DNA of 64,000 bases from Peronospora farinosa (GCA_947646735.1 CANTFK010000239.1:62001-126000), one strand, 5' to 3'; counted from the stretch's first letter, positions 30,960 to 42,037 are shown. The notes: generated by a model from the letters alone, not told the origin. Made by a program: numbers and translations.

Positions 30960-32030
30960 CACAGACACGTGAAGCTGCTGGTGGGTTTTTCGGGGGCATT
31001 GAGCTCAATAACCTGTGAATTAGCCGAGCTTATTAATTAAAAAGTAAATGAGGGGGTAGATGTATTGAAACTTACGATCTTAGCTATATAATGTGTTTGT
31101 AACCATCGCTTACTTCCTAATGGGTCCCAAGTGTCGCTCCGCCTTCTTCGAGGATCCCAACCTTTCAAAATCAGCTGGTTCCTTTTAACACGACACGCTT
31201 ACACCATTTTGCACGTACAAAGAAGCGGTTTAATTCGTCTTCTCCCACGCGCAGCAAGATGTTGTGAGCGACGAAGGCTGTCTTTATTGGCAATTAAAAC
31301 AGTGCTATTAAAGGAAGTGTGGGCTAGTTCAGGAGCCAATTTGAAGAAGGCGCCAGACTACAAGACATTTGTTCGCTCGATTCCTGAGGAAGCCCGAAAT
31401 CGCTTTGCAATCGGAGCAAGTACGATGTTCTCTGCACAAGATGCAGTGGAGAACATGTATGAGCCCATGATATATCTTGCAGCACAAATGCATCGCAGTG
31501 GACAAAGCAGTGAGATCTACAGTCGTAAATCGACCATGTTGGAGTCTATTACCTATGCTGCTGCCAGGAGCGAGGCTGCTCGATTTGGGGTCGAGGACGT
31601 GGAATTCAACTCTCTTATGCTGCGATCATCGCTAGGTCTTGTAAACATGCCTCCCTTCAACGTTCGGCATGTGCCTGGAAGCCGGCTTCATCCTCTTCTG
31701 GATCTCAAGTCTCAGTGTTCTCCGATCTTCTCACGCAGCTTCAACATTTTCGGTGCTGGCATGATATTGGTTAAAACATCGGCAAGCATCTCTTTGATTC
31801 GACGTACGCAGGTGTGATGATACTTTTCTCGCTCGTGTTCCTGACAGACTTCAGTATGAAATCAACTTACTTGATGTCGCTTCGTTCTCGATTTGTTTAT
31901 CGTAGCTTAGCTGTAGATGCGCATCTTCATAGGCAATTCCATTTTGATTATAAGCTCTTCAATGAAATATGTATCTCTTTTTTTACACTAGCAGCAGTAA
32001 AAAACTTATCATCAGGTGTTTAGAGCGTCG
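30960..32030 (-). pseudogene. Copia pol relic: RNase H end and 3' region
   Basis: The minus strand gives YVESK/RRIKEMLADVLTNIMPAPKM followed by LKLREKIGEH and a stop (31840-31712), the copia C-terminal signature. Bases 31020-31170 match 9000-9140 of the other Copia relic (ttagctat, cgctccgccttcttcgaggatc). Between them lies about 450 bases with a plus-strand ORF that the 9-kb relic lacks. Confidence 0.65.
31230..31700 (+). CDS. Unknown ORF lying in a Copia 3' region
   Basis: The open frame 31131-31817 on the plus strand begins in copia antisense sequence, but its middle (from about 31310) reads like a real protein: VWASSGANLKKAPDYKTF, ARNRFAIGASTMFSAQDAVE, SESITYAAARSEAARFG-like helices, with balanced composition and no repeats. 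Downstream from ~31690 it is again antisense to copia. Possibly a captured host or element gene fragment. No domain recognised; could still be chance. Confidence 0.35.
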
Positions 32031-32429
32031 CCGCTCGTTGTTGCCGAGCAACAACCAAAGAGGAATTCCGTTATTCAGAAGCGACGCAGACTTCCTTTTC
32101 TACTGCATACTCTGCATCTGTATAAATCGACGCACTTATACTTTTCCCCTCCGATCACCTGACCAGTAAGTCGTTATTTCGAGTAATCCTTTTCCACTAA
32201 TAATGTTTAACACAACGGAGAAAATTACGTTCAAGGACCTGTGTGTCTCTACCTGAGTTCAAACGCGTCTTGAATTGTTCGATGAATCAATAACCATTTA
32301 CCTTTGTCTTAAACACTCACTTTGTTTTGAGATAAGTGCAAATCTGCGGCTCGTTTGACCTTTTATAAAGTGTAATTGGCCGTAAAAATTATTTCCGCAT
32401 CTATAGCGCCCCCTCCAAGCTTCTCCGTT

Positions 32430-33432
32430 GCCTCACCTCTTCCGGGTGGGATATCTTTGACCCCCCCCCCCCCCCGACGTCATCAGGTGTGAAACGGCTC
32501 AAGCTACGCAAGTTGAACCTTAGGATACTTGGCATGAGGTGTCAAGACTCGACGGCCCGCTACAGGAAGCGGTTTTCTTACGGGGAAGAACACAAAAAGG
32601 GGTACATAGTACCAGGTGCATTACTATCGACTCAGTTGATCGAGTACAAGAAACCCGGTCCCAAGTGAAGTATATCCACTCGGGGACCACCAAGTCCAAG
32701 TCCTATACAAAGACCAAGTATTTAAGTCTTCTGCGTCTAACGAGGAGCAAGACCAGCCAAGCCGACGGGTACACAAGGTGAGACCCAAGGCTAACACGAC
32801 AAGGTATCGGGGTACCCCCTCCGTAAGTCGGCAGTCCGGCGCTGTGTGTGTTTGTGGTTCTCTCACGTCGTTTGAGAATCCACTCCACCACAGTGTCAAG
32901 TAATTGTTAAGACTCAAGTGCGCACTTGTTTCGATCTACCCACCTGATCCGGGAAAGGGATATATTTTGTTCCCCGCCCCGTTAATGACAGTCGTGTGGT
33001 AAGATTCAAGCTCGAACGAACCCCAGGAAGTATTTTGGCCTGTGGGTTCGTACCCATTCAAGACCCGCTATAGGAAGCGGTTTCCCTACGGGGAAGAACA
33101 CAAAGGGGTCCAAGGACCAAGAACAGTCAGCCACCAAAGGGGTACATAGTACCAGGTGCATTGCTCTCGACTCAGTCGATCGAGTCGAAGAAACCCGGTC
33201 CCGAGTGAAGTATATCCACTCGGGGACCACCAAGTCCAAGTCTTATACAGAGACCAAGTCTTGAAGTCTTCTGCGTCAATCTAGGAGCAAGACCAGCCAA
33301 GCCGATGGGTACTCAAGGTGAGACCCAAGGTTAAAACGACACGGTATCGGGGTAACCCCTCCGTAACTCGGCAGTCCGGCGCTGTGTGTGTTTGTGGTTC
33401 TCTCACGTCATTTGAGAATCCACTCCACCACA
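32430..33432 (-). repeat. Two LTR-type repeats of family E in tandem
   Basis: Copy one ends at 32892 and copy two at 33432, both with the plus-strand end gagaatccactccaccaca (TGTGGTGGAG on the minus strand). The block from gctacaggaagcgg to the end (32558-32892) recurs at 33068-33432. A run of 15 C is at 32461-32475. The shared aggggg-tacccc and accaccaca features show kinship with the LTR of element A. The left limit is approximate. Confidence 0.6.
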
Positions 33433-34139
33433 TTTTTAAACCAATGGTCAATCAGATGCTTGGATAGCATCCACGGTTTCCGATAAGGAGTATGGCGCAA
33501 TACTTTGCGATCGAGAGACTCCTGCGTGGTGTCAGCAGAAGTACCGACACCATGTACAGTAATGTCAACAGAAGTATCGACAACACATACAGTAATGTCA
33601 GTAGAAAAAGTAACACTACTTACAGTGATGTCAGTAGAAGTGCTGACACCTCTAACAACACCCCCAGTCGAGTTAGATCTACTCGAATCGATTGGCGAGT
33701 CGTCTGAATCATCAGACGACCGAAACATTTCACGATACATGTTTCACTCATGTACTACGGTCCCTTATGTTAGGGTCCGAAGATGAGGCAGCATCCCAGG
33801 GCGAGGCCGGGAGTGAAACAGATGGTTTTGAGTCGGATGCATCATACGACTCACCAGATTAGTCAACGAGTAGTTCTAGGTTAACATCTTCACATGGCAC
33901 TTCGCCACGTGAACCTGCAACATACGTTGCAGGCTGATGTTGACTTGCAACAGACATATTAGTGTCTAATGGTTGAGACTATAGTATCTCAATAACGGTT
34001 GCACATAGGCGAGAAGCCGAGTTCTTGGCTGCCTTGGCGCGCATTGACTTAGTCGTTGCGTTGCTGTTGCTGGAATAAATGAAAACCAACAAGTGTTCCC
34101 TTCCCACAGTCACTAATGTGACTATAGGTTGAGGGGTGA
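33433..34139 (+). mobile_element. 3' internal part of element C with polypurine tract
   Basis: Directly in front of LTR C. It contains 33520-33650, where 33-45 base units with gtaatgtcagtagaag repeat, with Ser/Asp-rich coding on the plus strand, no complete domain, and at 34127-34139 the purine run ggttgaggggtga that abuts the LTR start TGTAACGGGG, the expected place of a plus-strand polypurine tract. The 5' part is missing, displaced by the family E repeats. Confidence 0.5.
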
Positions 34140-35244
34140 TGTAACGGGGTGAGTCCGTTACATAGTATTGACACTTATATGAAGTGTCAATAAAAATATA
34201 GTTATAACTAATTATATTTGACAATATTACTTTTTCCTCTAATATTGTCCCTGCATCGCCTTGAAGTTGAAGATGCCCTTTAGCTGGTTTATATAGGCCA
34301 TTATATCAACCAGGGCGATGACCAATACCCGATGGACGCGCGCAATGAGTGCAGGGAAAGTTGTCAACATACATAGTTTATAACGGGGTTACACGACGGT
34401 TGTAGCGTCTTTCCGAGAGTTTACGGTTAAACTCCCCTTTGTATTGCATATAATGCATTATGATACTTCTCTTTAGAGAAGTATTAAGTATGAGTGTTAA
34501 AATACGGTATTCGGTAATACAGTATCTTATCGATTGGGATTCGATAAATCACTAACGCTGCATTAAGTACATCATACACAGATGTTTAGACGATACGTCG
34601 TCCAATAGCAAAGTCTGCATATAATAATTACTATTATAGTAATTAATCTAGTGTAGTGTACTTAGAGTAGGACTATTCATAAAATCTTAATGCATAAATA
34701 AAATCAGTTCTCCTTTTAAGTTTAAGATCGCAAGTCGTTCTGACTTGCTCTCTTGTGCACTTCGTGCGTTGGTTCTCTGAACCTCTAAGCTTCTAGCTTG
34801 TTCTTGCACTCTGTGCGTTGGTTCTCTGAACCTTAAGCTTATTGCTTGCTGACTAAAAGTCTCTCCTACTTCCTTAGAAGAGGGTGACTTTAAAGTCGTT
34901 TAATTAGTTCCTTAGAACTAAGTGGCTTTTAGCCTTAACTCTATTTAGTTCTCTAAAACTAAGAGGCTTCCAGCCTAAAGTCTTCCTCTGGCTAAAGAGC
35001 TGTGCAGCTCCGCTACATAGTTGTAGTTTAATATTGTTAAGACAAGGTTAAATCAGATTCTCACATCTATTAGATAGCTTAACGATATTGAATACAGTAT
35101 TCTGTTTCTTCTCAACTAAGCGTTTGTGTAGTTGATTAGCTTACTCTGTTTACGTGTACGTGAAGTTCTGAGGCACCTGCTTTCACTGTAGTCAGTGAAG
35201 GTAGATTATAATCTAAGGGTATAGTCGGAGGGTGCTCCATTACA
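34140..35244 (+). repeat. LTR C, interrupted by a solo LTR D
   Basis: Starts TGTAACGGGGTGAGTCCG and ends GTGCTCCATTACA. Sequence outside the insert (34140-34378 and 35018-35244) runs parallel to the LTR at 41588-42026. Net length without the insert is about 460 bases. Confidence 0.85.
34379..35017 (+). mobile_element. Solo LTR D with 5-bp target duplication
   Basis: 639 bases matching the 5' LTR of element D at 52902-53541 (shared ggggttacacgacggttgtagcg and gcagctccgctaca). Flanked by exact TAGTT at 34374-34378 and 35018-35022. The first bases read TATAACGGGG instead of TGTAACGGGG. A full element inserted in LTR C and then recombined out between its LTRs. Confidence 0.93.
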
Positions 35245-36420
35245 ATGTACTTGTCAGATGGCACTCGTCTTTTTCGTATGGTATTCCCACACTGCAACCG
35301 TATCGCCTGTCCCAACTGTCAAGTGTTGCTTGGCTGTACCCGTCCAGGTGCATCAGCGGTCGATCGGGACTGATCGGTGTGGTGCCCGGCGCTTGTTGCG
35401 ATCATTGAGCCACTGTTTACACCTCGGGCTGGATACCCGATTCCACGTGCCCTTTTCGGAGTGTCCCCCGTGACGCCCGACGTCTCGAGCCAGCAGATTG
35501 AGCCAGCGAGGCGAAGAATGACGAAGTCCTGGTAGAAGCACTCCAGACATCTTACCAATCCTTAATGTTTGAAATAAACGGTCTGTTCTTCTGTGTTGCT
35601 TGGCTGTATCATCTGTCAAGCTGTTGTCCTGTCTCTTCCTGTCCCATCTCCACGATCCTCTTTTCGTGTCCCACAATGTCAAGTCAGACAGCCGGTCAAA
35701 CAGGTGACACCATCCCACGGTATAGCACTTGAACCTTGAAACCTTGAGAGCCTGTCACACACATGGTTTCTAACAGGGGCTTCCCATCCTCACTGACATG
35801 CCCGAGAACGGGTCATGGGAAGGACCGCAGCGTAAGCTAATACTTTGCAGTCTGCATGACACGTTTCCTAGATCAATACGCTGCTGTGTGCGCCAAGGTA
35901 CTCGCACCATCAAAGGAAAGGACCTTGAATGGAGGCCGTAGTCACGATGAAATTCAGCAGGAGTGTACCTAGTAGGTATAACAACAAACTTATGTAGTAG
36001 CAAAGAGTGATTTCCCTCCTACTCGACTCTATAAAACTATATCTTGTATGAGCACTCCCCAAGTTGGGCTCTAAAGCATCAACGGCCAAGGCTGGCCCGT
36101 CTGGGACAGACGGCTTAGTACCCGGCCTCACTTTTTAGGCGCCACCTGCCCCCTGCATGTGCTCGAATTTTCGGTCAAACGGTTCTACGTGCTTTTATGA
36201 AGTATCTCCCGTTAAGCCCGTCGGCTTGAGCCAACAGAACGAGCTAGTGCATAGGAGAACGGCGTAGTCATGGCAGAAGATCAGAAAATTCTCATAGACA
36301 TATCTTAAACAAGCATAAGGATTCAAAAGACAGTCTGATCTTCTTATCTTGTTCTATCGGTATGGTAGACGACACAATTCAACAAGAATGTTAATCTCGA
36401 ATGTGATGAGCCGCTTTTGC
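35245..36420. other. Decayed repeat region without clear genes
   Basis: No domain in any frame. Two diverged direct copies of about 60-130 bases lie at 35480-35600 (tcgagccagcagattgagccagc, gaatgacgaagtcctggtagaag) and 36225-36350 (ttgagccaacagaacgagctagt, gaacggcgtagtcatggcagaag), spaced ~745 bases, possibly remnants of LTRs of another family. The last 70 bases are the 3' flank of the next gene. Confidence 0.4.
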
Positions 36421-37308
36421 TCAGTGGAAACATACACCATTTATAACAGAGTCGATCCATGCACGAGCAATCGATACACGCGAGTATATACTGGGGTAGC
36501 CAGGCTTGTCACAGTCGTCACCCCAGGTCACCAAGCCAACGATCACGTCACCGCTCGAACGCTCCACAACCACTGGTCCACTGTATTCACCTGAGCACGA
36601 TGTTTGGCTGGCAGCTCCACGTGAACACAACAAGGATTCGGTCACCTTTGTTTCTTTGGCGCAATTTGAATTGCTCATCAGCTGGACGTTAGAACGGAAT
36701 AACTCGTAGCCCATCTGACTTAAGCCTTCATCGTCATCCCAGCCCATTGTGACAGCCCATTCGCCGTCCGTAACATCGGAATCGTCTGATTTAGCTAATG
36801 CCACAGGTGTAAACTTGCTGGGTTTCTTTAGCACAAGAACAGCAAAGTCGTACGTGAAGCCGCGTCTTAAGCTCTTTGGATGGGTGAGAATCGCCACGAC
36901 CTTGATCTGTTCACCATCTTGGGTTCCATTTACATAATGCGAACCAATCGAGGCCCAACGTATATCCTCGAGTGTACAGGACGTCCCAGCGAGAAGATGA
37001 ATTGGACTAATGAGTGACGCACTGCAGAAGTTAGTACCATCAACTGTAGTGCGAAGTCCAGCAACGTATGTCTTCATCCCGATGGGAACGATGCCTGTTT
37101 TCTCGAGAGGGGTACGGATATCGTTGCTTGAGGTACTTTTTGGTAAAACGTTCTTAACTTGAACAACGCGATTGTTGGATGTTTCGTCCAGCAAGGTCGG
37201 AATAGTATCGCTAGACAAATTGTCTCCTTGCACAAAGTGCTGGTATGAATCAGCTCGAAAAGTAGAAGGAAAAGCTAATACGCTTATGAAGGTGGTAACA
37301 AGCTTCAT
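36421..37308 (-). CDS. Secreted trypsin-fold protein, catalytically inactive (glucanase-inhibitor-like)
   Basis: 295 residues, ATG at 37308. A signal peptide fits residues 1-19 (MKLVTTFISVLAFPSTFRA). After a ~50-residue linker the S1 trypsin fold starts near residue 72. The catalytic His position is Ser110 (AGTSC for AAHC), the Asp is kept (Asp154 in YDFAVL), and the catalytic Ser position is Tyr242 (CSGEYSGP for CxGDSGGP); the specificity Asp is Thr236. Two of three triad residues are lost, as in Phytophthora glucanase inhibitor proteins, which are secreted and block plant beta-1,3-glucanases. That role is by family analogy only. The fold's cysteine pairs are largely kept, so it is not a random pseudogene. 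Head-to-head with an active-type relative at 38024. Confidence 0.85.
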   Translation of the reverse strand: MKLVTTFISVLAFPSTFRADSYQHFVQGDNLSSDTIPTLLDETSNNRVVQVKNVLPKSTSSNDIRTPLEKTGIVPIGMKTYVAGLRTTVDGTNFCSASLISPIHLLAGTSCTLEDIRWASIGSHYVNGTQDGEQIKVVAILTHPKSLRRGFTYDFAVLVLKKPSKFTPVALAKSDDSDVTDGEWAVTMGWDDDEGLSQMGYELFRSNVQLMSNSNCAKETKVTESLLCSRGAASQTSCSGEYSGPVVVERSSGDVIVGLVTWGDDCDKPGYPSIYSRVSIARAWIDSVINGVCFH

Positions 37309-38023
37309 ACTAATAGTCGGTCAGGAGTTGATATCAACGAAAACGGAGAATGGCAGAGCTTGTAAATTGTAGAACTTACCCAATCCTAAACTCAAGGCTG
37401 TTGATTTGCAGAGACGAGGAATAGGGAGCTGCACATGGATGGTGGAATCCTAAACGAAGCAAAAAGGAGCATTAAACTGCATGTATACCGAATGCATTCA
37501 AATACTGTCAAAAGTTGAGACAAATCGTGATTTAAAGTGTGTCCATGCGTTTTCCCTAGATTAAGCATTGGTTTATAGTAGTAGACAGTGGCTTAACTGA
37601 CCCAACGTGAACTTGAGCTCAGCAGCACATTGCAATAGAGATGTCAGTGATATCATTTCACTGATATGGATGTCGACTATCGATTTGATGAATCGCTTTA
37701 CATATCAACTCGTTGGCGTAAACTGGAAAATGATGTTCTCCGGTCAGTGCAGTCAAGAAACGATATAATCGTTTTTAGCTCCGAGAGACGTTCGTTAATT
37801 GTACGTCAGGCGGAGAGCATATGAATGCTGTTGGACGAATTGCCAGTAAGAATTGGGCTCGAGAAGAACGCACAGCTTGCTAAAAAAGATTAGGTATTGA
37901 TAATATAGAGGATCGATGACTTGGTTTTGTAACATGAGTTATACCATGCGGCAGGTACTTGAACAGAGCGATACGAAACAGTTTGAATTCAGCGGTCAAC
38001 ATATCAAAACGAACTTGTACCGA
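37309..38023. other. Shared upstream region of two divergent trypsin-family genes
   Basis: 715 bases between the two start codons. AT-rich, with an imperfect palindrome cagtgatatcatttcactgatat near 37648. Could hold a bidirectional promoter; no certain element seen. Confidence 0.4.
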
Positions 38024-38836
38024 ATGAACCTACGAGGGGTTTTCGTTACCTCTCTTTTTGCTCTCGCGTCCTCATTTTGTGTGACAACGAACGGGGAATA
38101 TGCTCAACGGCAACTAATTCTAGGCGGACAAGTCGTCCCCAGCGGCACCAAGACGTATATCACCAGTCTTCGGGCAACTCCTGATGGTGATACTATCTGT
38201 GGTGGCTCTCTCATTTCTCCTACGCATGTGCTGTGCGCGTCACACTGCGTACCTTACGATATACGTTGGGTCTCTATTGGTACGCACTATCGAAACGGTA
38301 CTCAAGACGGTGAACAGATTAGAGTTGTGGCCGCCATGAGCCATCCAAATTACTCGGAGAACGTCTTGTACGCGGATGATTTTTCGGTGTTCGAGCTAGA
38401 GAGACCCAGCAAATACAAGCCGATTAAGATGGCTGCTCCTGACGACTCTGACTTCAAAGCAGGCAAGTGGGCTGTTACGATGGGATGGGGAGTGGATGCG
38501 GAGGTGAATGGCACTTACCCCTATGAGCTGCAGCGGGTAAACATTCAGCTATTAAGCGATAAGATGTGTGCTTCTGTTGTCAACATTGATTCCAGTATGG
38601 TGTGCGCCGGAGGTGTGTTGGGTCAAGACTCTTGCTTTGCCGATTCAGGAGGCCCAATGATTCTTGAAGGCTCTAGCAGCGATAGTCTGACGGAGGATGT
38701 GCTGATCGGTATCGTGAGTTGGAGCAAAGACGACACTTGTGGAAGAGAAGGCTATCCTGGTGTATACTCTCGTGTGTCGAATGCTCGGGCGTGGATCCAT
38801 TCGATCACGGGTGGCAATGGTACTTGTCTTGTTTAG
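38024..38836 (+). CDS. Secreted trypsin-like serine protease with intact triad
   Basis: 270 residues from ATG 38024, chosen because the next residues (NLRGVFVTSLFALASSFC) form a signal peptide, whereas the longer reading frame (from 37916) adds a non-hydrophobic stretch. ILGG at residues 32-35 stands for the IVGG activation site. His74 (ASHC), Asp119 (DDFSVFEL) and Ser208 (ADSGGP) form the triad; Asp202 in DSCFADSGGP gives trypsin-like specificity for Arg/Lys. Secreted endopeptidase of the S1 family, likely apoplastic in a pathogen. Divergently paired with the inactive paralogue, with which it shares blocks such as NGTQDGEQI and SRVSxARAWI. Confidence 0.92.
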   Translation: MNLRGVFVTSLFALASSFCVTTNGEYAQRQLILGGQVVPSGTKTYITSLRATPDGDTICGGSLISPTHVLCASHCVPYDIRWVSIGTHYRNGTQDGEQIRVVAAMSHPNYSENVLYADDFSVFELERPSKYKPIKMAAPDDSDFKAGKWAVTMGWGVDAEVNGTYPYELQRVNIQLLSDKMCASVVNIDSSMVCAGGVLGQDSCFADSGGPMILEGSSSDSLTEDVLIGIVSWSKDDTCGREGYPGVYSRVSNARAWIHSITGGNGTCLV

Positions 38837-39721
38837 TTGGAGTGTATCTAATCTAATTTGAAGACAGCACATGATTTGATAAAGTAGGACTTGCATGTGG
38901 GCTTGTAGTTGCAAAGGGTACAGTGGCTTCGAGAACCGTGCCAGCATCACAATCACAATTACTAACTTCATTGCGTTACTGAATTTATTCTACTACGTAT
39001 ATCCGGGGTCTGTCCGATAGAGCTAGGATTTAAAGTCAAGTGAGGGAAATTGCAGCACGTATGAGCCGTATAAAAGATTACACGATCACCTTGAACCTGT
39101 TTACAGCAATATACTTATGGTTGGCAAGTACATTATTTAGATACTAAGTGCATTATGACTTCACTACGCCATCATTTTTTACTTTATTTCTTCATTAAAC
39201 AACAGTCTTTTGATACATCAAGAATAGAACTTCAATTTAGAAGTAACATACGCGAACTAGCTTTGACGTGCATTTATATTGTGGTTGTCTCTATTGTGAG
39301 TGCATGGTCGCTAGATTCTGCTCGTGAATATTGTACTAATGTAAGAAAGTCCTTTGAGTAATTCTTTGACCTACATTACAAAATTCGAAATGCCGAACTA
39401 CATGTACAGCTCCTCTCTCTGGCTGGTTTTGCAATATGAGCAAGGTTTGCGAGATGATGAATGCAACAAGATTGCGCTAGTGGCGCTTAGAGAGGTCGTG
39501 CCTCTCGAAACAAAAGAAATTAACAATCCTCATTGTCTAATCGCCTACACGATAGCACAATACAATGTACGGTCCAAACAAAGCTAACAATGTGCTACCC
39601 AGTGAACCCGAAAGCAAGTAATTGCAATCTGGTTGGCCACAGAAAGCGCATCTGTATTCAATCACCCACTCAGCAATGTGTGATCACGATCCAGAAGCAT
39701 GTAGTGGCTTCCACCATTCAG
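38837..39721. other. Convergent intergenic region
   Basis: On the minus strand from 38971 there is an ATG followed by a short hydrophobic run (MKLVIVIVML) like the start of the 36-kb gene, but the frame then runs antisense to the 38-kb protease; possibly the stub of a third family member. The rest is AT-rich with no coding signal that I trust. Confidence 0.3.
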
Positions 39722-40735
39722 CTAAAAGACGGTGACAATTCGCCAGTCCACATCGTCTGGCTGCGTCACAAGTGACTCAAACCTCCAAATAACTGATGAC
39801 TTTTTCTCCAGCTGTTTTTGGTCGGCAGATTCAGCCGTTGCGACCTCCAAGTGCTCGACAGTATCCAGCAGTACATCCAACCGTAATCGTTCAACCATCG
39901 TCGCGTGATCCTCAGGAATAATATCCGGCGTCAAACTTTCCACCGTCATCTTCTCCCCGTCAACTGCATCTGTCTTCCCTTTTTCCACCTCTCTCTCCTC
40001 CTGGTGTTGCTCCAACCCGGCCACCTGTGCTCGGTTATACACTTCCAGCGCTTCCTCTTGCTTCATCGCCGCCAACGACATTCTATCCCAATTCACGTCG
40101 TAGAGATAGACACCATTGATGTCCAAGTGCCTAAGCGTAAATCTGTTGCCCGTCTTGCTCGTCTGCTTCATGGCAAATAGAAACGCTTCGTAACAAGCTA
40201 CTGACAGTCCGGACTTCATCTTTTCCGCTGCAGGGGACACAGAAGTGGTCCCCGTGGCGAAGTCGACGAACTCCCTCGAGTACATGGTGTGGACAGCCAA
40301 GTCACAGGCAAAACGAGCGCCGTTCAAAAAGTCAACAGCGTCGATTTCCGTGTTTGTGGGAAGCTGCAGCTTCGTGAACAGCAGATAGTTCTGTAGCATC
40401 CAATTAGAGGGCGGGAAGACGCTGTGGTAGACATATCGAGCCATTTGTGTATTGGCACGCTCTCTGGCACGATTGCCAAATTGCAAAATTCCTTCAGTGC
40501 CATCAAAGACCGACAGTTTTGCTTTGGAGGACGAGGACGAAAAGTGCTACGAGTAGAGCATGGATACACATTCGGTAAAAACAAAGTTATGACTCTTCCG
40601 TGTGAGATTAGATCGAGAAAGTGGAATGACACAGAATGCGCGTACTTGAAATGAAGATGAGAGAAACGGAATCAAGCAGGAAGTTGTCCTACGAAGACCC
40701 AGCGGTGAGTACACGTGACGTGTTAGATTCTGCAT
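39722..40735 (-). CDS. Conserved mitochondrial-type protein of unknown function (two exons; paralogue of 7030-7884)
   Basis: Exon 1 40646-40735 encodes 30 residues with Arg, Ser and Leu and no acids, a likely mitochondrial presequence. The intron 40547-40645 starts GTACGC and ends TAG; phase is kept (0). Exon 2 39722-40546 gives the body; total 304 residues. The start at an internal TTG or Met would lack the presequence, which supports the two-exon model. Matching blocks with the 7-kb paralogue: LQLPTNTE, AVDFLNGARFACD, SREFVDF and LVTQPDDVDWRI. A Glu/Lys/Gln-rich insert at about residues 195-225 is unique to this copy. The paralogue has no intron. Function unknown. Confidence 0.75.
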
Positions 40736-41587
40736 TTTGACTTGTGGTTGTGAGTCGATACTACAACTTGATTGGTTGGAAAAGAGAGCTGATGGTATAC
40801 AAAATACTATACATGTTACAGGTAGGTTGGTATACTTGGAGTCGGTCGATCTACTGGTTGAAGCACAGCACCCCACGGCCTAGATCTCCTGTAAATACTA
40901 TCTCGCCAATAACTCGCATGGTGAATTGGCAAGATATGTCGGTTGGTAGCACAAGTTTATATCGTTTAGTAGACTCAACGGCGTCGATGTCCTCGATTAC
41001 GGCAACTTCAAGTATATGTAGAATACCAACTGTACTTTACAACTTTTGCTCCGCCTGTACTTGCCCCTGCAAGCACAGGCTTTGCTTCGGCTCCGGTAAG
41101 TGATTCACCATAGGCCTTTATGCAGAGGGACCTTATTGCAACGTTAGAGCAGACGCCAAGATCACTATCAACACTCTTGCCCTCCTCGAGATTTACCGAG
41201 AACCCGCCGTCTCTTTTAACCGATTCCATGCTGGAGTGAGGTGTTTCTTCATCACTAACCCCTTATGTGGAACAAGGGATAAGTGGTTAAGAGACGCCTG
41301 CGCGTTGGCTCGCGCAGGCTTTAGGGCTACGTGATAAGATTTGAGGCTCGTATTGTTGCACTTGGAAACGTTTCTGAAGTTGAATTCTAAGAGACTCTCT
41401 CTCCAGCCATCTTACCACTGGAGGCGGAACTAAAATACAAGTGTATGTTGTAGATATCAACATGGCATTAGGAATGTCGCGTACTTCTAACCAGATCTGC
41501 AACTGCTTTTTATAAGGATAAAACTCCGCGACTGCTCACGTAGAAGCTCATTCTTAGTCTGATTTATGGACTCAGCAGCAGCGTAAG
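40736..41587. other. Intergenic region, weak minus-strand ORFs
   Basis: A minus-strand ORF at 41008-41229 has a true ATG (MESVKRDGGFSVNLEEGK, 73 residues) and a second at 41287-41502 opens only from TTG. Neither has a recognised domain or partner. They may be fragments of an older gene cut by the LTR at 41588. Confidence 0.25.
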
Positions 41588-42026
41588 TAACGGGGTGAGT
41601 CCGTTACATAATATTGACACTTATATGAAGTGTCAATAAGAATATTATTATAACTAGTACTATTCGACAATATTATCTTTTCTTGTAATGTTATTCTTGC
41701 ATCTGAGATGCCTATCTTCTGGCTAATTTAGGCCATTATAAGAACCAACGCGCTGACCAATGACTGATAGACGCGTGCATGAGTGGAAGGCAAGTTGTCG
41801 ACGTACAAATTTTAAGTTGATTACTTTTAGGACAAGATTATGACAGATTAGTTTTTATTAGATGGTTCTACTATATTAAATACAGTTCTCTTTATCCTTA
41901 CGACTGAGTTCATCACTTAGTCGTATAGCTACCTCTGCCTTCGTCCGTGTACGCGATGTTTCGAGGCACCTGGATACACTAGGTAGCTATGCTGTTATCA
42001 GTATAGTCGGAGAGTGCCCCGTTACA
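41588..42026 (+). repeat. Solo or truncated LTR C
   Basis: Matches LTR C of 34140-35244 without the D insert: taacggggtgagtccgttaca, the acttatatgaagtgtcaat block and the end cggagagtgccccgttaca. The first two bases (TG) are changed. No flanking duplication is visible. Confidence 0.8.
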
Positions 42027-42037
42027 GCTTGGCTATT

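Noticed and set aside
32461..32475. Run of 15 C (and 13 G at 11098) as possible G-quadruplex
   Set aside because: A single long homopolymer in a repeat, likely slippage or assembly uncertainty; no spaced G-tracts to support a defined fold.
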